NCBI GenBank assembly: GCA_011389895.1
Contig: JAABTN010000003.1
Location: forward strand, 62,001 to 126,000
DNA length: 64,000 nt
Direction of reading: 5' to 3'
Origin: Maritimibacter sp.
GTDB lineage: Bacteria; Pseudomonadota; Alphaproteobacteria; Rhodobacterales; Rhodobacteraceae
A model generated the notes under the pieces. The model had not been told where the DNA came from, made no database searches, and saw nothing but the letters and a program-made list of their open reading frames with translations. The position numbers and the translations under genes are program-made. Shown here in pieces: positions 17,293 through 25,836 of the stretch (the stretch's first letter is position 1; the number at the start of each line of letters is the position of its first letter).

Positions 17293-19944
17293 TCAGAAAT
17301 TCAGGGACACGTCCCGGTGGCGCGCATTGCAGCTTGCCATCGCGAGGGCCTGTGGCCGGGTGAAGCGGTCCTGCAACCGGATGCCAAAGGTGCCTTCGAC
17401 CCCTTCGACATAGGCCCGGACACCCGGCAGGGCGGCCTGTGCATCGGCACGCCATTGCTTTTGCGCGGCGTATTCGGCCAAGGCGTCTTCGTAGTTCTCG
17501 ATCACGACGTCCCGGTCCACCTCGTCCTCGTCGATCTCGCGGCGGGACTTGGCAAGGGCCGACTTGATGTCGCCCGCACCCGCAACCTCATCGAACATGT
17601 CTTCGACCTGTTCGACCTTTTCGGCGTCCGCTTCGCCTTGCCCGGTCTCGATTAGCTCGCGCAGGTCATTGAGCGGTGCTTCGAGCTCGGCGAAGGCTTC
17701 GCTGGATTCGAGTATGGCGAGAACCTCGGCCGGGTCGGAATAGGCATCGTCGGCAGCGCGGCGATACTGGAGGCGCGCTGCGTCTTCGGCCTTGGTCAAT
17801 TCCGCGAAACGGTCATGAACCTCGTCCCAATCGGCCGGGATCTGAGCCTCAAGCGCCGCGATCTCTTCATCGAGATGCGCGATGTCTTCGGCCAGACCGT
17901 CGGACGCCGCGGCCTCTTCCCCCTGCCGGGACAGGGTGGTTGCGAGGAAGTCGCGTTCTTCGACCAAGCGGCGGATTTTCTTTTCCAGCCCGCGCACCAG
18001 CGTGAGCTTCGGACGATACTCGCCCTCGGCCTCGGCCACGGCGGCTTCGGCCCTGACGATAACCTCGATCTGATCAAGCGCGGTCTCGGCGCTTTCGACA
18101 CCTGCGTTGAAGTCATTCGCCAGATCGCGTGGCAACGCCGTTAGATCGAGCATCTTGGCCGCTTCGATGGCATCGGTCGTCGCGGACGTCGAAGCGATCC
18201 GGTCGAACACGTATTCCTCAAGGCAAAGCTGAAGCTTCGGGTTGCGTGGCGGTGGCGCGGTTTCGGATGTCAGGCTGACCCGGTTCGGCAGGTAATTCAC
18301 CAGCGGCGGATAGGAGCCGACGATTCCAAGCGCGATCAACTGAAGCACGATGAAGGGAATGACGCCCTTGTAGATCTGAAGCGTCTTTACAATCGCCGGG
18401 GCAACACCCCTGAGATAGAACAACGCGAAGCCGAACGGGGGGGTCAGGAACGAGGTTTGCATGTTCAGACCGATCATCACGCCCAGCCAGACGGCTGTCA
18501 CGTTCGCCTCGGGGTCGGACAGAAGGATCGGTGCCACGATGGGCACCACGACCACGGCGATCTCGATGAAATCGAGGAAGAAGCCCAGGACAAAGATCAC
18601 CGCCATGACGATCACGAACTGGGTCCAGAACCCGCCGGGAAGCCCGTTCAGAAATTCGCGCACGATCTCTTCGCCGCCAAAGCCCCGGAAGGCGGCGGTG
18701 AGCATGGCGGCACCCAGAAGGATGATGAAGACGAGCGATGTGGTCTTGGCGGTTTCGAGCATCACGCTTTGAAGCGTGTTTTCTATCCTAAATGCCCGCA
18801 GCGCCGACCAGACCAGCGAGATCATGAGTGTGATGGTGGCGACGGTGCCGATGGCAATGCCGATCTTGTCCGCGTCGCTCGCCATCGCCTTCACGTTCAT
18901 GTTGAAGTTCGACAGGGCAAAGCCGATCGCCGCAAGCGACGCGATCGCAATGATGGCGGGCACGTAGAGGCGGCGCGTGCCTTCGCCCGGAATTCGGTAG
19001 GACGCCATGATCAACGCACCGGCCGCCCCGATGGCGCCCGCCTGGTTCACCGTGGCGATCCCGCCGATGATCGACCCCAGCACGAGAAAGATAAGCCCGA
19101 GCGGCGGAACGAGGGTCAGCGTGACGCGCCCCCAGAACCGGGCATCGAACCTTTGCGTTTCGTCACGCACCGCCGGGGCCGACTGGGGCCTCAGGATAGC
19201 GAAGACGAGGATATAGACCATGTAGATGCCGACGAGCACGAGACCGGGGATGAAGGCCCCGAGAAACATCTCGCCCGCCGAGGTGCCGGACACGTCGAAG
19301 ACCGAGGGCATCGAAAGCTCGCCCGTGGCTTCCTTGTGCAAGGATTTGCGCAGGGTCGAGGCCTGGTCAGCCGCGCTTGCCAGCTGGTCGGCAAGGATGA
19401 TGAGCACGATCGAGGGCGGGATGATCTGGCCCAAGGTGCCAGAGGCCGCGATGGTGCCGGTGGCAAGCGATTGCGAATATTTCGAACGCAGCATCGCGGG
19501 CAGGGAAATCATGCCCATGGCGACCACGGTCGCCCCGACGATCCCGGTCGTGGCGGCGAGCAGCGCGCCCACGAACACGACGGAAATGCCCAGACCACCG
19601 GGCACCGGGCCAAAAAGCTGCGCCATGGTGACCAGAAGATCTTCGGCGATCTTCGACCGCTGAAGCATGATGCCCATGAAGATGAAAAGCGGGATGGCGA
19701 TCAGGGTATCCCTCTCGACCTCCCAATAAACCCCTCGGAGGTTGGTGACACCCGCCGTCAGCCATTGCTGCGGTCCGCCAGAGTGGAAATAGGCATCCGT
19801 GTTACCGTCGAAGGCATAACCCGCCAGCGCGGCAAGCCCGATTGACAGGATCGCGGCCCCCGGAAGCGCGAAGGCGACGGGATAGCCCGAGCCAAGGGCG
19901 GTCGCCATGATGACGACAAGGAGCAGAAGGAAAAAGAGTTCCAT
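17293..19944 (-). CDS. TRAP transporter large permease (DctM-type) with long charged C-terminal extension
   Basis: 883 aa, about twice the usual DctM length. Residues 1-558 are strongly hydrophobic and contain the family motifs: PLFIFMGIMLQRS near 85, ASGTLGQIIPPSIVLIILAD near 170-187 and MQTSFLTPPFGFALFYLRG near 495-513. Insertions at about 190-225 and 320-385 lengthen the membrane part. Residues 560-883 are hydrophilic, rich in Ala and Glu (for example HLDEEIAALEAQI), and look like coiled coil; I recognise no domain there. It uses the ion gradient to import the substrate delivered by the binding protein encoded at 21063-22148. The ATG follows AAGGGGAACG and is 15 bases after the small permease gene. 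Confidence 0.85.
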   Translation of the reverse strand: MELFFLLLLVVIMATALGSGYPVAFALPGAAILSIGLAALAGYAFDGNTDAYFHSGGPQQWLTAGVTNLRGVYWEVERDTLIAIPLFIFMGIMLQRSKIAEDLLVTMAQLFGPVPGGLGISVVFVGALLAATTGIVGATVVAMGMISLPAMLRSKYSQSLATGTIAASGTLGQIIPPSIVLIILADQLASAADQASTLRKSLHKEATGELSMPSVFDVSGTSAGEMFLGAFIPGLVLVGIYMVYILVFAILRPQSAPAVRDETQRFDARFWGRVTLTLVPPLGLIFLVLGSIIGGIATVNQAGAIGAAGALIMASYRIPGEGTRRLYVPAIIAIASLAAIGFALSNFNMNVKAMASDADKIGIAIGTVATITLMISLVWSALRAFRIENTLQSVMLETAKTTSLVFIILLGAAMLTAAFRGFGGEEIVREFLNGLPGGFWTQFVIVMAVIFVLGFFLDFIEIAVVVVPIVAPILLSDPEANVTAVWLGVMIGLNMQTSFLTPPFGFALFYLRGVAPAIVKTLQIYKGVIPFIVLQLIALGIVGSYPPLVNYLPNRVSLTSETAPPPRNPKLQLCLEEYVFDRIASTSATTDAIEAAKMLDLTALPRDLANDFNAGVESAETALDQIEVIVRAEAAVAEAEGEYRPKLTLVRGLEKKIRRLVEERDFLATTLSRQGEEAAASDGLAEDIAHLDEEIAALEAQIPADWDEVHDRFAELTKAEDAARLQYRRAADDAYSDPAEVLAILESSEAFAELEAPLNDLRELIETGQGEADAEKVEQVEDMFDEVAGAGDIKSALAKSRREIDEDEVDRDVVIENYEDALAEYAAQKQWRADAQAALPGVRAYVEGVEGTFGIRLQDRFTRPQALAMASCNARHRDVSLNF

Positions 19945-19959
19945 GGTGCGTCGTTCCCC

Positions 19960-20961
19960 TTAGTGCGCAGCGCCGGGTTGCGTGGCTTCGCGGTGGCCGG
20001 GCTCATCGCGTTTGTCCGCGATGGCGTCGAAGAAATAGCTGACAAACTGGATCAGCATGGTGATGCCGAACAGGCCGATGAAGGCGGCCATCTGGTATTT
20101 CACGAACATCCCGTAACGGCCCGCCTGGCTCACCTCGTAATTCGTGAGTGGCGCGTTGATGATCGACTGAGGGCCATTGAAGCCGACGATCAGGATCACC
20201 CACGTGGTGGTCATGCCCAGAAGGATCGTGCCGATGGCATTGACGAACCCCCGGCGCGTGCGCCCGAACCCGGCATAGAACACATCGACCCGCACATGGC
20301 CTTCGTCAAATAGCGTATAGGCGGATGCGAAGAGAAACAGCGCCGCATACCAATAGCGCACCAGATCGCCCATGAGCGCCTGCTCATAGGAGAATACGAA
20401 GCGCGAGATCACGATGAGAAGCTCGGCCGCAACGATCAGAAGCGCGAGCCATATGAAGCCAAGGCTGCGGTTGAAATAGGCGATGATGAACGACAGGACG
20501 ATGAGTGGCCCGTGCACCCATGGGCCGACCCAGTTCGAGCGCGCGAAATTGCGCGACGCCGCTTCGCCCAGGATCGGCTCGATCAGGTCCTCGGCCCGCA
20601 TGAAGGCGATGGCCGCGTCAAACACGCCGACAAAGAACACCGACCAGAACAGGCCGCGGATCAGGTAGGTGTTGAACCTGTGCACCTTGTAGGCGTCCCA
20701 ACGGATGGCGCGATCCTGTGTCATGAGCACGAAACCCGCCGAAATGGCGATGGCGACGACATAGATCCCGAGCTGAAGCATGGCGAGCGTTCCGACCTCG
20801 GACACCAGCGTCTTCACCCCGGGCCAGTCGAGATAGACGACCAGCATGTTGTTGATCAGGAACGCCGCCAGCATTGTCAGGCTGGTCCAGCCGAAAAGTC
20901 TTGGCAGCACGGCAGGTTTGCCGTGGCGCGGAATCTCGGTGTGATCGAAAACCTCGGTCAT
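19960..20961 (-). CDS. TRAP transporter small permease (DctQ-type)
   Basis: 333 aa, well above the usual 160-200 of DctQ. Several hydrophobic segments are visible (LTMLAAFLINNMLVVYLDW, YVVAIAISAGFVL, VLSFIIAYFNRSLGFIWLAL). The C-terminal half carries the DctQ-like part, with YTLFDEGHVRVDVFYAGF resembling the R-ADVDV motif of the family. The extra N-terminal segments belong to the longer type paired with large DctM proteins. It acts with the large permease in the inner membrane. The start follows GGGGAGGGGTC. Confidence 0.8.
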   Translation of the reverse strand: MTEVFDHTEIPRHGKPAVLPRLFGWTSLTMLAAFLINNMLVVYLDWPGVKTLVSEVGTLAMLQLGIYVVAIAISAGFVLMTQDRAIRWDAYKVHRFNTYLIRGLFWSVFFVGVFDAAIAFMRAEDLIEPILGEAASRNFARSNWVGPWVHGPLIVLSFIIAYFNRSLGFIWLALLIVAAELLIVISRFVFSYEQALMGDLVRYWYAALFLFASAYTLFDEGHVRVDVFYAGFGRTRRGFVNAIGTILLGMTTTWVILIVGFNGPQSIINAPLTNYEVSQAGRYGMFVKYQMAAFIGLFGITMLIQFVSYFFDAIADKRDEPGHREATQPGAAH

Positions 20962-21008
20962 GACCCCTCCCCGTCGGGTGCGTGATGGATGCGCTCAAGT
21001 ATCAGATA

Positions 21009-21034
21009 AAAAGCGGGACCAAAGCCCCGCTTTT
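21009..21034 (-). terminator. Intra-operon (attenuating) terminator between binding protein and permease genes
   Basis: Perfect 9-bp stem AAAAGCGGG/CCCGCTTTT with an 8-base loop and T-runs on both strands (TTTTTATC on the minus side). It sits between the binding-protein stop and the small-permease start, where it would lower permease expression relative to the binding protein. Confidence 0.7.
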
Positions 21035-21062
21035 CATTTTTTTATGAATCAGCGCACGCCGA

Positions 21063-22148
21063 TCAACCGATACCGAGAATCCGGTTGCGGTTGTTCACGA
21101 ACTGACCCTCGAAGAGGGCGATCCCGGACCCGTAGTTGCGCATTGCCTTGAACATGGAATCGTTCACGCGTGCGGCGAGATCGGAGTGCGCCGAGGTTTC
21201 CTCGAACACTTCGAGGGCGGCTTCACCCATGGCGTCCCACACATCTTCGTTGAACGACCGCACTTCGACGCCCTGCTCGTCCACGAGACGTTGCAGGTAT
21301 TCGCCGTTCAGGGCGGTGATCTCGTAGAAGCTGTTGGCGTTTTCTTCCAGCGCGGCGGCGGTGATGATGGCCCGCTCGGTGTCGGTCAAGGACGACCACC
21401 ACGATTTGTTCGAGGTCAGCGAAAGCTGTGCGCCCGGCTCGTGCATACCGCCGGTGTAGTAGTATTGGGCGGCTTCGTAGAACTTCATGAAGTAGTCGTT
21501 GTAGGGACCCACCCATTCGGTTGCTTCGATCGACCCGGACACGAGGTTTTCGTAGATCTGGCCACCCGGGAGCGACACGGTCGAGGCGCCGAGTTTCGAC
21601 AGCACCTGACCACCAAGGCCCGGGATACGCATTTTCAGACCCTTGAGGTCGTCGGCATCCTCGATTTCCTTGTTGAACCAGCCGCCGGCCTGCGTCCCGG
21701 TGTTGCCGGCGGGAATACCGTACAGACCGAATTCATCCTGCAGCTCGTCCCACAGCGCGCGGCCTTCGCCATAGATCGACCAAGCGTTGATCTCGGCAAA
21801 GGTCATGCCGAAGGGCACGGCGGTGAAATAGGCCAGCGCCGGGTGTTTGCCGGTCCAGTAGTAGTCAGCGCCGAGATAGGCCTGCGAGTTGCCGCTTGCC
21901 ACTTCGTCGAACACGTCGAGCGCACCCACGCGCTCACCGGCGGCGAAATATTCGGTCTGAATCGCGCCTTCCGACAGCTCGGTAATACGCGCGGCCAGAC
22001 GTTGGGCCGACACACCGAGACCGGGGAAGTCACGCGGCCATGTCGACACGATGGTCATGGTCGTGGCGTTCTGTGCGAGCGCGGGTGTTGCCAGCGCGGA
22101 GCCGGCGGCACCGATCGCGGCGCCTTTCAAAAACTTACGACGTTCCAT
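21063..22148 (-). CDS. TRAP transporter substrate-binding protein (DctP family, TakP-like)
   Basis: 361 aa. The start at 22148 follows a strong GGAGGAGGATACTC site and gives MERRKFLKGAAIGAAGSALA, a twin-arginine (RRKFLK) signal peptide ending at ATPALA. Motifs such as GIPAGNTGTQAGGWFNKEI, DDLKGLKMRIPGLGGQVL and WVGPYNDYFMKFYEAA resemble the TakP branch, whose known member binds 2-oxo acids such as pyruvate. The WVGPYND segment lies in the ligand site. The protein works in the periplasm and is the first gene of the operon. The exact ligand is not certain; lactate and other small carboxylates are used by relatives. Confidence 0.88.
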   Translation of the reverse strand: MERRKFLKGAAIGAAGSALATPALAQNATTMTIVSTWPRDFPGLGVSAQRLAARITELSEGAIQTEYFAAGERVGALDVFDEVASGNSQAYLGADYYWTGKHPALAYFTAVPFGMTFAEINAWSIYGEGRALWDELQDEFGLYGIPAGNTGTQAGGWFNKEIEDADDLKGLKMRIPGLGGQVLSKLGASTVSLPGGQIYENLVSGSIEATEWVGPYNDYFMKFYEAAQYYYTGGMHEPGAQLSLTSNKSWWSSLTDTERAIITAAALEENANSFYEITALNGEYLQRLVDEQGVEVRSFNEDVWDAMGEAALEVFEETSAHSDLAARVNDSMFKAMRNYGSGIALFEGQFVNNRNRILGIG

Positions 22149-22165
22149 GAGTATCCTCCTCCAAA

Positions 22166-22254
22166 TGACGTCAGTCATACGTTTATTGGACCGCACGCCT
22201 CCCTGCGCGCCGCCTGCCTCACCCTAGCTGCAAGTAAACGTTTTTCAAACGTTT
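22166..22254. promoter_or_regulatory. Candidate operators upstream of the TRAP operon
   Basis: Two identical 8-bp palindromes AAACGTTT lie at 22236-22243 and 22247-22254, exactly 11 bp apart, so they face the same side of the helix. A related ATACGTTTAT lies at 22177-22186. Nearer the start codon, TGACGTCA (22166-22173) is a further palindrome. These could bind a LacI- or GntR-type regulator; no such regulator gene is adjacent. Confidence 0.4.
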
Positions 22255-22302
22255 TTGGGCGGACCGGGTGGTGAATTGTGCGGCAAAAGGTCCAAAATAC
22301 AG

Positions 22303-22332
22303 GCGCGCCTACGGGAATACACGTAGGCGCGC
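22303..22332 (-). terminator. Probable terminator of rpoE-chrR
   Basis: Perfect 11-bp stem GCGCGCCTACG/CGTAGGCGCGC with an 8-base loop, 26 bases after the chrR stop. On the minus strand a short TATTTT follows within 10 bases, so termination is plausible but the T-tract is modest. Confidence 0.6.
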
Positions 22333-22358
22333 TGAAAACGCTCACATCAAGGTGGGGA

Positions 22359-23006
22359 TCAAATGGCGAAGAAGGGTTGCAGGATCCGGGGCATCAGCGA
22401 CGAGAACCGAAGCGGGGCATCGGTCGCGGCAAGGCAGATGCAATCCACCTCCATGTCCGCGACCGGCACATGTTCGAGGTCTCCATCGGCGACTTCCACG
22501 TCACCCACGTCGAAATGCCCGGTCGTGTCGGAAAACCCGCCCTGCAACACCAGCGTCAGCTCAAGCCCGCCATGGCTATGTTCAGGCACCGGGTTTCCCG
22601 CTGGAATATGCAGGAGCCGGGCCGAACCTTCGGCCCCCATGTCGAGAATGCATTGCCGCACGCCACCGCCAAGCCGTTTCCATTTCGGCGGCTGACCTTT
22701 CAACGCCTCCATGACCGGACCCGGGAAAACGCCCGAACGCTTCGCAGGGGCAGGTTCGGGGGCCATGTCGAACGCGTCATCCAGCGCCCCCATGACCTTT
22801 GACCGAAGATCACCCGACAAACGCTCTTCGCCGATGGATTCCAGCACGGCACCCCCGGCAGCCTCGTGGGCGTGCAGGTTGGCGCGACAGTCGTCGCACA
22901 TGGACACGTGGCTTGCCACCACCAGCGCGAAGGGGCGCGGCAGGGTCCCGGACACATATGCCGCCATCAGGGCGTCGGGGATATGATGTGAGGTTTGGTG
23001 GGTCAT
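22359..23006 (-). CDS. chrR: Zinc-binding anti-sigma factor ChrR
   Basis: 215 aa. ChrR holds the sigma factor RpoE inactive until singlet oxygen appears. The N-terminal zinc anti-sigma domain has H33-V-S-M-C37-D-D-C40. The C-terminal cupin domain has PEHSHGGLELTLVLQG and EHVPVADMEVDC, matching the second metal site needed in Rhodobacter ChrR for the singlet-oxygen response. Its ATG follows the rpoE stop with no gap (TAGATG), so the pair is made in a fixed ratio. Confidence 0.93.
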   Translation of the reverse strand: MTHQTSHHIPDALMAAYVSGTLPRPFALVVASHVSMCDDCRANLHAHEAAGGAVLESIGEERLSGDLRSKVMGALDDAFDMAPEPAPAKRSGVFPGPVMEALKGQPPKWKRLGGGVRQCILDMGAEGSARLLHIPAGNPVPEHSHGGLELTLVLQGGFSDTTGHFDVGDVEVADGDLEHVPVADMEVDCICLAATDAPLRFSSLMPRILQPFFAI

Positions 23007-23573
23007 CTACCTCAGATCCTTCAGTTCGTGCCGAAGACGTTCCAATCCAAGCCGGATCCGGGACTTTATCGTCCCGAGCGGCAGGCCGGTCGCATCGGCG
23101 ATATCGCTATGAGTAAGCTCACCAAGGTAGGCTTTCTCGATCATGTCACGCTGGTCCGGATTAAGACGATCGAGCGCTTCGCGCAGAACGTCGGCCTCCT
23201 GTTCCATCGCAAGAACTTGGCCTGCATCAGGCTCGGCCTCGTCCTGTTCCGCCTTGAGCGCCTCGGGCATCGGGCGGCCTTCCTTACGGATGATGTCGAT
23301 CTGGCGATTGCGCGCGATCTGGTAAATCCAGCTCGAAACCTGCGCCCGTTCGGGATCGAACAGGTGCGCCTTTCGCCATACCGACAACATCACGTCCTGC
23401 ACGATGTCCTCGGCCTGTCCGGCCGGGGCACCCGCACGAATCACGAAACCTTTCAGCCGCGGCGCAAAATGGTCGAACAGAAGGCCGAATGCCTGTTTGT
23501 CCCGCTTGTTCTTTATGGCAAGCATCCAGAGCGTCTGCTCGGAATAGACCGCCTCGTTCTTCATCATCGCCAC
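23007..23573 (-). CDS. rpoE: ECF sigma factor RpoE (ECF11, singlet-oxygen response)
   Basis: 188 aa. Region 2 is AFGLLFDHFAPRLKGFVIRAG to VSSWIYQIARNRQIDIIRK, and region 4 is LNPDQRDMIEKAYLGELTHSDIADATGLPLGTIKSRIR. These match Rhodobacter RpoE. The frame is open to 23666, but that ATG coincides with the predicted transcription start of the TGATCC promoter, so a downstream start is required. GTG 23573 has AGGAAAG 8 bases upstream; ATG 23567 and 23564 are close alternatives. With chrR it forms an autoregulated pair and drives the divergent operon at 23761. Confidence 0.9.
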   Translation of the reverse strand: MAMMKNEAVYSEQTLWMLAIKNKRDKQAFGLLFDHFAPRLKGFVIRAGAPAGQAEDIVQDVMLSVWRKAHLFDPERAQVSSWIYQIARNRQIDIIRKEGRPMPEALKAEQDEAEPDAGQVLAMEQEADVLREALDRLNPDQRDMIEKAYLGELTHSDIADATGLPLGTIKSRIRLGLERLRHELKDLR

Positions 23574-23670
23574 GCGCTGGGCTTTCCTAACTGTCGCAAT
23601 GCCTGTGGACGGCTCTGGATGAGCACTTTTTTCCGCGGCAATAAGGTCGTCGTTAATCCTCAGCATAGAC

Positions 23671-23700
23671 CATTTACGGCAGGTGTTGAAACTTGGATCA
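23671..23700 (-). promoter_or_regulatory. RpoE-type promoter of rpoE-chrR
   Basis: Minus strand TGATCC (23700-23695), 18-base spacer, then TAAATG (23676-23671), matching the ECF11/RpoE pattern TGATCC-N17/18-TA known from Rhodobacter. It predicts autoregulation. Confidence 0.75.
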
Positions 23701-23704
23701 GATT

Positions 23705-23734
23705 TGATCCGTGCTTTTCGGCGATGCGTATGAA
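23705..23734 (+). promoter_or_regulatory. RpoE-type promoter of the FAD oxidoreductase operon
   Basis: Plus strand TGATCC (23705-23710), 18-base spacer, then TATGAA (23729-23734). Its -35 box is 4 bases from the divergent one, making a GGATCA-N4-TGATCC inverted repeat. Predicted start near 23741, 20 bases before the ATG. Confidence 0.75.
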
Positions 23735-23760
23735 AGAAAAAGCCAAAAGGAATAACAAGG

Positions 23761-25053
23761 ATGTCATTCGACGCCCCCCAAGTCAGGCCGCAACGAATTG
23801 CCGTGATCGGCGGCGGTGTTTCGGGTCTGGCCGCCGCCTACCTGCTCGGTGCAACCAACGATGTCACGTTGTACGAGGCCGAGCCGCGTCTGGGCGGTCA
23901 TTCCCGCACGCTGATCGCCGGGCGCAATGGTGATCAGCCGGTGGATACCGGGTTCATCGTGTTCAATTACGAAACCTATCCCCATTTCACCCGGATGCTT
24001 GACGCGCTCGACGTGCCGGTCGCAAAGTCGGACATGAGTTTCGGGGCGAGCGTGAATGGCGGGGCGATGGAGTATTCCCTGCAATCGCTCAATTCCATCT
24101 TCGGCCAGCGCCGCAACATCGCCCGTCCGCGGTTCGTGCGGATGATTCGCGATCTCACCCGCTTCAACGCCGAAGCCGAAGCCTTTGCGCAGGACGACGA
24201 CATGACCATCGGCGAGCTCGTGGTGCGTATGGAGCTGGGCGAATGGTTCGAGCGCTTCTACCTCATGCCGATGTGCGGGGCGATCTGGTCGACCTCGACA
24301 GAAGAAATCCGGGGCTTCCCGGCCAAGAGCCTTGTCAATTTCTTCCGCAACCACGCGCTTCTGGGCTGGCAACAGCATCAGTGGATGACCATTGATGGCG
24401 GATCGGTCGAATATGTGCGCCGATTGACCGAGAATCTCACGGCCAAGGGTGTGCGCCTGCGTCCCGGCACGCCGGTCGAGGCCGTGCGCCGGGGCCCGGA
24501 CGGGTCGACCGTTCGGGCACGCGGTGTGGAACCGGAGCGCTTCGATCACGTGGTCTTCGCGACCCATTCGGACGATGCGCTGCGTCTTCTTGCCGATCCG
24601 ACCCGGGCGGAACAGGCAGCGCTGGGCAATCTGAATTACCAGGACAACGAGGTTGTTCTGCATGCGGACCCAACGCAGATGCCGCGCCGCAAACGGTGCT
24701 GGTCGTCGTGGAATTACCAAGCCGACATGCGTGAAGACCGCGACCAGATCGGGGTCACCTACTGGATGAACCGGCTTCAGAACATCCCCGAGGATGATCC
24801 GCTGTTCATCACGCTGAACCCGGCAGCGCCGATCCGGGACGCGGCGATTCACGACACCGCCACCTTCCGCCACCCGGTGTTCGACCGGGCGGCCTTGCGG
24901 GCGCAGAACGCGCTGCGGGAATTGCAGGGCGAGAACAACACATGGTTCGCGGGCGCCTATACGCGCTACGGCTTCCACGAGGATGGATTTGCCTCGGCAG
25001 TGGCCATTGCCGAGGCGCTTGAACCGGCAGAAGCGGTCGTGGCGGCGCAATGA
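23761..25053 (+). CDS. FAD-dependent oxidoreductase (amine oxidase / NAD(P)-binding Rossmann family)
   Basis: 430 aa. RIAVIGGGVSGLAAAYLLG is the FAD-binding dinucleotide fold, followed by LYEAEPRLGGHSRT and a C-terminal NNTWFAGAYTRYGFHEDG. It is the type found with DUF1365 and, in many bacteria, cyclopropane-fatty-acid methyltransferase; relatives sit in the RpoE regulon of Rhodobacter. The substrate is unknown, with a role in lipid modification after photo-oxidative stress a reasonable inference. ATG preceded by AAAGGAATAACAAGG. It overlaps the next gene by 4 bp (ATGA). Confidence 0.85.
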   Translation: MSFDAPQVRPQRIAVIGGGVSGLAAAYLLGATNDVTLYEAEPRLGGHSRTLIAGRNGDQPVDTGFIVFNYETYPHFTRMLDALDVPVAKSDMSFGASVNGGAMEYSLQSLNSIFGQRRNIARPRFVRMIRDLTRFNAEAEAFAQDDDMTIGELVVRMELGEWFERFYLMPMCGAIWSTSTEEIRGFPAKSLVNFFRNHALLGWQQHQWMTIDGGSVEYVRRLTENLTAKGVRLRPGTPVEAVRRGPDGSTVRARGVEPERFDHVVFATHSDDALRLLADPTRAEQAALGNLNYQDNEVVLHADPTQMPRRKRCWSSWNYQADMREDRDQIGVTYWMNRLQNIPEDDPLFITLNPAAPIRDAAIHDTATFRHPVFDRAALRAQNALRELQGENNTWFAGAYTRYGFHEDGFASAVAIAEALEPAEAVVAAQ

Positions 25054-25802
25054 CGGGGCATCGTCATATGCGCGGGTCGACGACCCATGTGCGGAAAGGG
25101 TCTGTGCGCAACGCCTTTACCTATGGCGTTGATTACCTGCTGATCGACCCGGACGAGACGGCCGGTCTGCCACCGCTGTTTGCGCGCAATTCATGGGGTC
25201 TTTTCTCGCTTCATGACCGCGATCACGGCGGCAACCGGGGCGAGGGTGAAGGCGTGGCATGGGCGCAGGCCGTGTTCACGCGCGCGGGTCTCGACCTGTC
25301 GGACATAAAGATCCTGTTGCTCGCCCAGCCCCGGTTTGTCGGGTTCTGGTTCAACCCTGTCTCCTTCTGGATCGCGATGCGGGGCGAAGACCTTATCGCC
25401 GTGATCGCGGAGGTGAACAACACGATGGGTGATCGCCACTCCTACCTCTGCGCCAACCCGGCGTTTGCGCCGATCCGGCCCGGTGACGTGATGATGTCGC
25501 AAAAAGTGTTCCACGTTTCGCCGTTCCAGGACGTGTCGGGCGATTACCGGTTCCGGTTCAAGGTGGGCGACGGGAAGATCGCGATCACCATCGACCTGTC
25601 GGATGGCAACAAGGGGCTGGTCGCCACCCTGACCGGGCCGGTCAAACCGCTGACCTACGGCGGCCTTGCAAGTGCTGCGATCCGCCGTCCCGCCGGGGCG
25701 CTGCGCGTGATGGCCCTGATCATTTGGCAGGCCGGGAAGCTGAAGATGAAGGGCGCCCGGTTTCGCCGCCGCCCGGAGCCCCCGACCGAAGAAATCACCT
25801 GA
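25050..25802 (+). CDS. DUF1365 family protein
   Basis: 250 aa, start overlapping the upstream stop by 4 bp. Family pattern: FTYGVDYLLIDPDE, NPVSFWIAMRGEDLIAVIAEVNNTMGDRHSYL and QKVFHVSPFQDVSGDYRFRF. No catalytic motif is recognised and the biochemical role is not known. It is consistently found with the FAD oxidoreductase encoded just upstream, and the translational coupling here suggests they work together, probably on membrane lipid. Under the RpoE-type promoter at 23705. Confidence 0.85.
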   Translation: MTGHRHMRGSTTHVRKGSVRNAFTYGVDYLLIDPDETAGLPPLFARNSWGLFSLHDRDHGGNRGEGEGVAWAQAVFTRAGLDLSDIKILLLAQPRFVGFWFNPVSFWIAMRGEDLIAVIAEVNNTMGDRHSYLCANPAFAPIRPGDVMMSQKVFHVSPFQDVSGDYRFRFKVGDGKIAITIDLSDGNKGLVATLTGPVKPLTYGGLASAAIRRPAGALRVMALIIWQAGKLKMKGARFRRRPEPPTEEIT

Positions 25803-25836
25803 GGAACCGGCGCGTTGCGCCGGATGTTGAGCGACC

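Noticed and set aside
18457-19845. Long open frame on the + strand opposite the TRAP large permease
   Set aside because: His/Asp/Arg-rich composition typical of antisense frames in GC-rich DNA; the opposite strand has clear TRAP motifs.
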